Shown here one piece after another: positions 14,502 to 18,182 of a DNA stretch of 18,182 nucleotides (the stretch's first letter is position 1; each line of letters begins with the position of its first letter). A model generated the notes under the pieces. It was not told the DNA's origin. It ran no database searches and saw only the letters and a program-made list of their open reading frames with translations. Position numbers and translations under genes: made by a program. This DNA is from an uncultured Clostridia bacterium (lineage in GTDB: Bacteria > Bacillota > Clostridia > Christensenellales > Aristaeellaceae). The stretch lies in contig CAKUKP010000066.1 of assembly GCA_934663625.1 (NCBI GenBank), forward strand, positions 1-18,182, read 5' to 3'.

Positions 14502-16022
14502 TTGCAAACGATTTTGATTCTGGACTTCGGCGGTCAGTACAAGGAACTGATTGCGCGCCGCGTGCGCGAATGCAAGGTGTATTCCATCGTAAAGTCCGGC
14601 GATATTTCGCTGGATGAAATCCGCCGCATCGATCCCATCGGCATCATTTTAACCGGCGGACCGAACAGCGCCTATGATCCCGCATCCCCGCATTGCGATC
14701 GCGGTCTGTTTGATATGGGCATTCCGGTGCTCGGCATCTGCTACGGCGCGCAGCTGATGTCCTGGACGCTGGGCGGCACGGTTTCCCCCTGCGATGTGAG
14801 CGAATACGGAAAGACCCGCATGCAGGTAAACGCCGAATCGCCGATTTTTGCCGGTCTGGACGCCGATCAATACGGGCTGATGAGCCATACCGATCAGATC
14901 ACGCAGCCGCCGGAGGGCTTTTCCATCATCGCTTCCACCGATAATTGCCGCTGCGCCGCGCTGGAAAATCAGGGTGCGCGCCTGTACGCGGTGCAGTTTC
15001 ACCCCGAAGTGGAAAGCACGCCGAACGGCACGCAGATCATCCGCAATTTCCTCTACAACGTCTGCGGCGCAATCGGCGAATACGATCTGAAGGATCTGGA
15101 GAAGAAGCTGATCGAAGATGTGCGCGCGCAGGTGGGCGATCATCATGTGCTGCTGGCGCTGTCCGGCGGCGTGGATTCCTCCGTATGCGCGGCGCTGCTC
15201 TCCCGCGCGATTCCTGGACAATTGCACTGCGTATTCGTCGATCACGGGCTGATGCGCAAGGATGAGGGCGATGAAGTAGAGCGCGCCTTTTCCGGCAAGG
15301 CGCTGGATTTCATCCGCATCAACGCGGGCGAACGCTTCTTGGCGGCGCTTTCGGGCGTTACCGATCCCGAACAGAAGCGCAAGATCATCGGCGCGGAATT
15401 CATCAAGGTATTTGAGGATGCATCGAAGAAGCTGCCCGCCGATATGTTTCTGGCGCAGGGCACGATCTATCCCGATGTGATCGAATCCGGCGGCAGCAAG
15501 GCCGCCACCATCAAGAGCCACCACAACGTGGGCGGACTGCCGAAGAACATGAAATTCATCGGCGTGGTAGAACCGCTGCGCAGCCTGTTTAAGGATGAGG
15601 TTCGCGCGCTGGGCCGCCAGCTGGGTCTGACGCGCGCCTACGTGGATCGCCAGCCCTTCCCCGGCCCCGGACTGGGCGTGCGCATCATCGGCGAAATCAC
15701 CGCCGAAAAGATTCGCATTCTGCAGGAGGCAGACGCGATTTTCCGCGAGGAAATGAAGCGCCATCGCATCCGCGCGGATCAGTTCTTCGCCGTGCTGACG
15801 GATACCCGCTCCGTAGGCGTGGTGGGCGATTTCAGAACCTATGATTATACGGTCGCCCTGCGCGCCGTGCGCACCACCGATTTTATGACGTGCGAATACG
15901 CCCCCGTCCCGCATAAGGTGCTGGGCGTGTCATCCTCCCGCATTGTAAACGAGGTCGATGGCGTCGGCCGCGTCGTATACGATATTACAGGCAAACCCCC
16001 CGCCACCATCGAATGGTGCTGA
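14502..16022 (+). CDS. guaA: GMP synthase (glutamine-hydrolysing)
   Basis: 506 aa. Last step of GMP synthesis: XMP + ATP + glutamine to GMP, in the cytosol. The N-terminal class-I glutamine amidotransferase has C80 in LGICYGAQL, and H167 and E169 in FHPEVEST. The ATP-pyrophosphatase domain has the P-loop LSGGVDSSV (~220-228). The dimerisation domain includes KSHHNVGGLP, RQPFPGPGLGVR and the closing VVYDITGKPPATIEWC. The last residue is C where the family almost always ends IEWE. The start is TTG 14502, with AGAGG about ten bases upstream; the only nearby ATG (14482) is out of frame. No purine riboswitch or clear promoter was seen in the 210-bp gap before it. Confidence 0.97.
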   Translation: MQTILILDFGGQYKELIARRVRECKVYSIVKSGDISLDEIRRIDPIGIILTGGPNSAYDPASPHCDRGLFDMGIPVLGICYGAQLMSWTLGGTVSPCDVSEYGKTRMQVNAESPIFAGLDADQYGLMSHTDQITQPPEGFSIIASTDNCRCAALENQGARLYAVQFHPEVESTPNGTQIIRNFLYNVCGAIGEYDLKDLEKKLIEDVRAQVGDHHVLLALSGGVDSSVCAALLSRAIPGQLHCVFVDHGLMRKDEGDEVERAFSGKALDFIRINAGERFLAALSGVTDPEQKRKIIGAEFIKVFEDASKKLPADMFLAQGTIYPDVIESGGSKAATIKSHHNVGGLPKNMKFIGVVEPLRSLFKDEVRALGRQLGLTRAYVDRQPFPGPGLGVRIIGEITAEKIRILQEADAIFREEMKRHRIRADQFFAVLTDTRSVGVVGDFRTYDYTVALRAVRTTDFMTCEYAPVPHKVLGVSSSRIVNEVDGVGRVVYDITGKPPATIEWC

Positions 16023-16032
16023 CGGATAACAG

Positions 16033-16066
16033 GAGCCGCGAGCTGAAAAGTTCGCGGCTCTCTTTA
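16033..16066 (+). terminator. Intrinsic terminator of guaA
   Basis: 12-bp stem (16033-16044 with 16049-16060, one G-U pair) closed by a GAAA tetraloop and followed by TCTTTAT. Eleven bases after the guaA stop codon. Confidence 0.9.
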
Positions 16067-16071
16067 TGATA

Positions 16072-16101
16072 TTGACGTAGTGTCGATTTCCATGTTATTA
16101 T
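16072..16101 (+). promoter_or_regulatory. Promoter of the small broken gene
   Basis: TTGACG (16072-16077), 18 bases, then TATTAT (16096-16101), immediately after the guaA terminator and 82 bp before the next start codon. An overlapping TATAAT (16099-16104) would need a 21-bp spacer. Confidence 0.6.
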
Positions 16102-16183
16102 AATTTTGCAGAATCCATAAGGCAGCAGAAACAAAAGAAAAAGAAGCGCAGCAGACATCATCTACCGCAATAAGGAGTAACCC

Positions 16184-16407
16184 ATGATTGCACCAATGAG
16201 AGAAGTTCTCTTCCGTGAACTGATACGGCACTTTAACGAAGAAGGATTGGAATATGTCGATAAAACCGCAAAGCGCGGCGGTTTGTATTTTTTCAGTGAA
16301 GCAGAGGCAGCCAGTTTGAAAGAAAAGGGCTATCCTGTTGGCTATACGGAAAATGGTACAAAAGGAACCAACCATCGATCCCATGGTACATCGCATTACG
16401 CAAATAA
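16184..16407 (+). pseudogene. Small gene with frameshifted C-terminus (RGGLYFF domain)
   Basis: Starts at ATG 16184 with GGAG upstream. The frame codes for MREVLFRELIRHFNEEG, then YVDKTAKRGGLYFFSEAEA and GYPVGYTENGTKGTNHRS. This resembles a small domain (hydrophobic-D-x-R-x-x-G-G-hydrophobic, then a G-T-K-x-T-x-x-R-x-x-W end) that I associate with helicase- and restriction-type proteins; I cannot name it firmly. After codon TCC (16379-16381) the frame becomes unlike protein and runs on to 16456. One base over, the sequence reads P-WYIALRK and stops at 16405-16407, which restores the expected aromatic end. A single lost base near 16380 therefore explains it. Function unknown. Confidence 0.55.
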
Positions 16408-16409
16408 AG

Positions 16410-16490
16410 TCTGTTTGCCGCGGTGCTCACGAACTTGTTCGCGGCTGCGTTGTTGATAATGGCAGGGTTGTTGGAAAATTTCCGCGCCGG
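16410..16490 (-). pseudogene. Relic of a polyvalent-protein segment, similar to the one at the right edge
   Basis: Read on the minus strand from 16490, a short open segment codes PARKFSNNPAIINNAAANK and then FVSTAANR. It is preceded by a stop codon (16491-16493) and has no start. It matches NPAIIDDYNRDQFVNTAVEQI, coded at 18182-18120: NPAII, FV and TA are identical, with conservative changes between, and the DNA is alike too. It is thus a detached fragment of a paralogous gene. Confidence 0.6.
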
Positions 16491-16504
16491 TCATGATTGA
16501 TAAT

Positions 16505-16657
16505 TCAGTTCTTTTGTGGTAAGATTAACATGTCACTGAGGAAGGCGGTATGTAGGTTTTCGGGCTCATATCGTCCGGCGATGGCCTTAGTGATATTTTT
16601 ATCTCCGTAATATTGGAAATAGTTTATTGCCATCTTATGCACCCGAACATTAACCAT
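16505..16657 (-). CDS. Short hypothetical frame or gene fragment, 50 aa
   Basis: Begins ATG 16657 on the minus strand and codes a well-formed hydrophilic peptide (VHKMAINYFQYYGDKNITKA, then IAGRYEPENLHTAFLSDML). There is no good SD. It overlaps, in another frame, the end of the -1 frame that follows the polyvalent gene (stop at 16624), so it may be a continuation of the same protein after a second frameshift. I do not recognise it. Base composition is AT-richer than in the chromosomal genes to the left. Confidence 0.4.
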   Translation of the reverse strand: MVNVRVHKMAINYFQYYGDKNITKAIAGRYEPENLHTAFLSDMLILPQKN

Positions 16658-16905
16658 GATTCGCCTGCTTTGTACTTGACTTCGAGCGCAGAATCGACAT
16701 CAGCAGACAAAACATCCGAAAACTTTTCCTTGACAGCGTCCAGCATATCTGCTACCCTGATGGTGAAGTTGGAAGAAACGCCTAAGGAGGAATCCCAAGC
16801 GTTTGGCACATTCTTGTTGTGCCCAACTTTATCCCTGGAGCCAGAAGTCGGGTAAACGGAAGTATTCGCAAACCGATTCGCTGAAACATTACGACTGGCT
16901 CCATC
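16624..16905 (-). pseudogene. -1 frame continuation of the polyvalent protein
   Basis: From codon GAT at 16905 the -1 frame is open for 93 codons to TAA (16624-16626). It looks like real protein: GASRNVSANRFANTS, NKNVPNAWDSS, NFTIRVADMLDAVKEKFSDV, EVKYKAGESW. The zero frame instead ends 40 codons after the A7 run with a less plausible tail. It joins the upstream frame by a -1 shift at A_AAA_AAG (16911-16905). It is a lost-frame part, a programmed product or a sequencing slip. Confidence 0.5.
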
Positions 16906-18182
16906 TTTTTTTGCGTATACCACGCCGAGCACACGGCAATACCTTTTGCATACCATGTATCGCGGAAATCCCGCCACCAGCCTACCAGCGCATCCGCGCC
17001 CTGTACGGCGGTCGGGTTCGTCCTCTCGTATTCGGCGACCAGCATGCGCAGGTCGTTAATGCTGATTTCGCCGTCGGCAAATACCTCCATGCCGGATGCG
17101 TTCGGGTTCTCCGCCCGCCGCGCAAGCCCTTCATTGTACCATTCAATGGCGTGCCGCGCGACCGCGTAGGTCAGCATGTCCATTTCGTTGTCCTGATGGA
17201 TTCCCGCTTTGCGCAGCACCTCTGCAAGGCTGTCGCCCACGCGGTTGCCCTGATAATCCACCAGCCGATCTGTCAGTATCGTGTCCGCGCGCTTGCTGGA
17301 TGCATTGGCGTATCGTACTGCGGTGTACAGATCGTTGCCCACGTCCTTCGCCACCTCCGCCGCATCGAATACCGCTCCGTAGAACCGGCGAATCAGGCTG
17401 CGGCTGCGCGCCGTGCTGCGCGTTTCCGCCTCGTCCGCGTCCGCGTCGCGAATCGAATTGGCGACGCGCTCCGCCACCGTGGCGGATTTCCATAGATCGA
17501 TCTCCGTGCGCGCCTTCTGGACCGCCGCGTTCAGCCGCGGGTTCGCCCGAAGCATCGCTTCGAAATCATCTACGTATGCGTCCCCCGCAATGCTGCGCGC
17601 GCGCTGCGGTTCTACCAGATAATCCGCCGCAAACGCCGCGATCGCCTCCTGTCCGCGCGCTTCCGCCGGATACTGCGAAAGAAACGCCGCGTATTCCGCG
17701 CCGTAGCCCGGCGGCACGGCGTTGAAATCCTGCGTCTGCGAAATTGCGTGTCCGAATTCGTGCAGGTTCACCGCCAGCTGTCCGGCGTATCTCCGGTCGG
17801 TAGTGATGTAATTCGCCCTGGGCGCATAGAAGCCCGCTACCGCGCGCGACATGTGCCCGCGCCCGTTCACCGTCTTTGCGCCGCTCGGATTCAGTCCCGC
17901 GTTCACGCTGCGCACAAGATCGGTGGTAATCTCGATCGGGTTGCGCATGCTGCGTATGCCGTCGTTCGCGCCGGTGCCGTTCGGGTTCGCCCCGCGCGTT
18001 CCGCTGGCGTATTCGCCGCCCCCGCCCGTGCCGCCGTTCGGCGCATAGGCGTATTGCGCGCTATCGCCCATCCGCGCCAGTGCCCGCATGATCGCCGGTG
18101 CGCGGCTGCCGCTCTCCATGATCTGCTCTACCGCCGTGTTTACGAATTGATCTCGGTTGTAGTCGTCGATGATGGCGGGGTT
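16782..18182 (-). CDS. Phage/ICE-type polyvalent protein with HEFGH zincin domain; partial at right edge
   Basis: Open from the right edge (no start in the window) to 16782; 466 codons. Order: the NPAII...TAVEQIMES segment, a G/N-rich linker (residues ~30-80), a zincin metalloprotease domain with LHEFGHAIS (coded 17762-17748) and EAIAAFAADYL as likely source of the third ligand, then helical parts (VQKARTEIDLWKSATVAERV; FYGAVFDAAEVAKDVG; TYAVARHAIEWYNEG; WWRDFRDTWYAKG). Such domain strings occur in very large multi-domain proteins of phages and conjugative elements, delivered with the DNA or acting early after entry. The last ~40 codons, after the A7 run at 16906-16912, differ in character; the true frame probably shifts there. 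No neighbouring element genes are visible, so it is likely a remnant. Confidence 0.65.
   Translation of the reverse strand, partial: NPAIIDDYNRDQFVNTAVEQIMESGSRAPAIMRALARMGDSAQYAYAPNGGTGGGGEYASGTRGANPNGTGANDGIRSMRNPIEITTDLVRSVNAGLNPSGAKTVNGRGHMSRAVAGFYAPRANYITTDRRYAGQLAVNLHEFGHAISQTQDFNAVPPGYGAEYAAFLSQYPAEARGQEAIAAFAADYLVEPQRARSIAGDAYVDDFEAMLRANPRLNAAVQKARTEIDLWKSATVAERVANSIRDADADEAETRSTARSRSLIRRFYGAVFDAAEVAKDVGNDLYTAVRYANASSKRADTILTDRLVDYQGNRVGDSLAEVLRKAGIHQDNEMDMLTYAVARHAIEWYNEGLARRAENPNASGMEVFADGEISINDLRMLVAEYERTNPTAVQGADALVGWWRDFRDTWYAKGIAVCSAWYTQKKMEPVVMFQRIGLRILPFTRLLAPGIKLGTTRMCQTLGIPP

Noticed and set aside
14649..15914. 421-codon open frame antisense to guaA
   Set aside because: It mirrors guaA codon structure in a GC-rich genome; no SD or family pattern, while guaA is unmistakable.
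16064..16396. 110-codon minus-strand frame crossing the promoter and small gene after guaA
   Set aside because: No SD, overlaps the guaA terminator edge and the plus-strand promoter, no protein-like pattern.
1..18182. tRNA or rRNA genes, CRISPR array, insertion sequence
   Set aside because: No cloverleaf-like segment, no regularly spaced repeats, and no transposase-like frame recognised on either strand.

Overview
This is 18.2 kb of a moderately GC-rich chromosome from a Gram-positive, probably anaerobic Clostridia-type bacterium. The evidence is: a DnaK without the N-terminal insert found in Gram-negative DnaK proteins; Firmicutes-typical families (YjdF, a DUF951/YyzM-like protein, YugP-type metallopeptidase, VanZ/RDD membrane protein); GGAGG-type ribosome binding sites; and good sigma-A promoters. 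I cannot name a genus.

Layout. Positions 1-3925 (minus strand) hold a sensor kinase/response regulator pair overlapping by ATGA and, downstream, the 5' 434 codons of dnaK, cut by the window edge. Positions 4014-4632 (minus) form a self-contained yjdF unit: promoter, long structured leader that is very probably a yjdF-type riboswitch, gene, and a terminator whose stem starts inside the gene. Positions 4635-6693 hold a divergent pair: a two-OB-fold SSB-like protein (minus) and a beta-class DNA methyltransferase with no restriction partner (plus).

Positions 6755-9656 (plus) look like one operon: a small DUF951-like protein, two tandem signal peptidases I, and an exported M1-peptidase-like protein in which every zinc-site residue is replaced. 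It converges on, and overlaps by 25 bp, a VanZ-RDD membrane protein (9632-10831, minus). The gap at 10832-11162 holds a strongly structured, repeat-like element. Positions 11163-14288 (minus) form a four-gene operon read as yugP-like metallopeptidase, zinc-ribbon membrane protein, CYTH phosphohydrolase, HAD/Cof phosphatase, with a strong promoter upstream. guaA (14502-16022, plus) ends in a clean terminator.

From 16064 to the right edge the window changes character: lower GC at first, broken genes, and on the minus strand a phage/ICE-like 'polyvalent' protein with an HEFGH zinc-protease motif. Its frame breaks at an A7 run forming a classical A_AAA_AAG slippery site. Farther downstream is a short relic resembling the segment at the right edge, plus a small 50-codon frame. 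A small plus-strand gene next to it has lost its last codons to an apparent single-base deletion. This end is best read as a decaying mobile-element fragment beside guaA.

Most worth a second look: the catalytically dead M1-like protein beside two signal peptidases, the A_AAA_AAG frameshift, the duplicated polyvalent-protein fragment, the yjdF leader with competing stems, and the 10.9-11.15 kb structured element.
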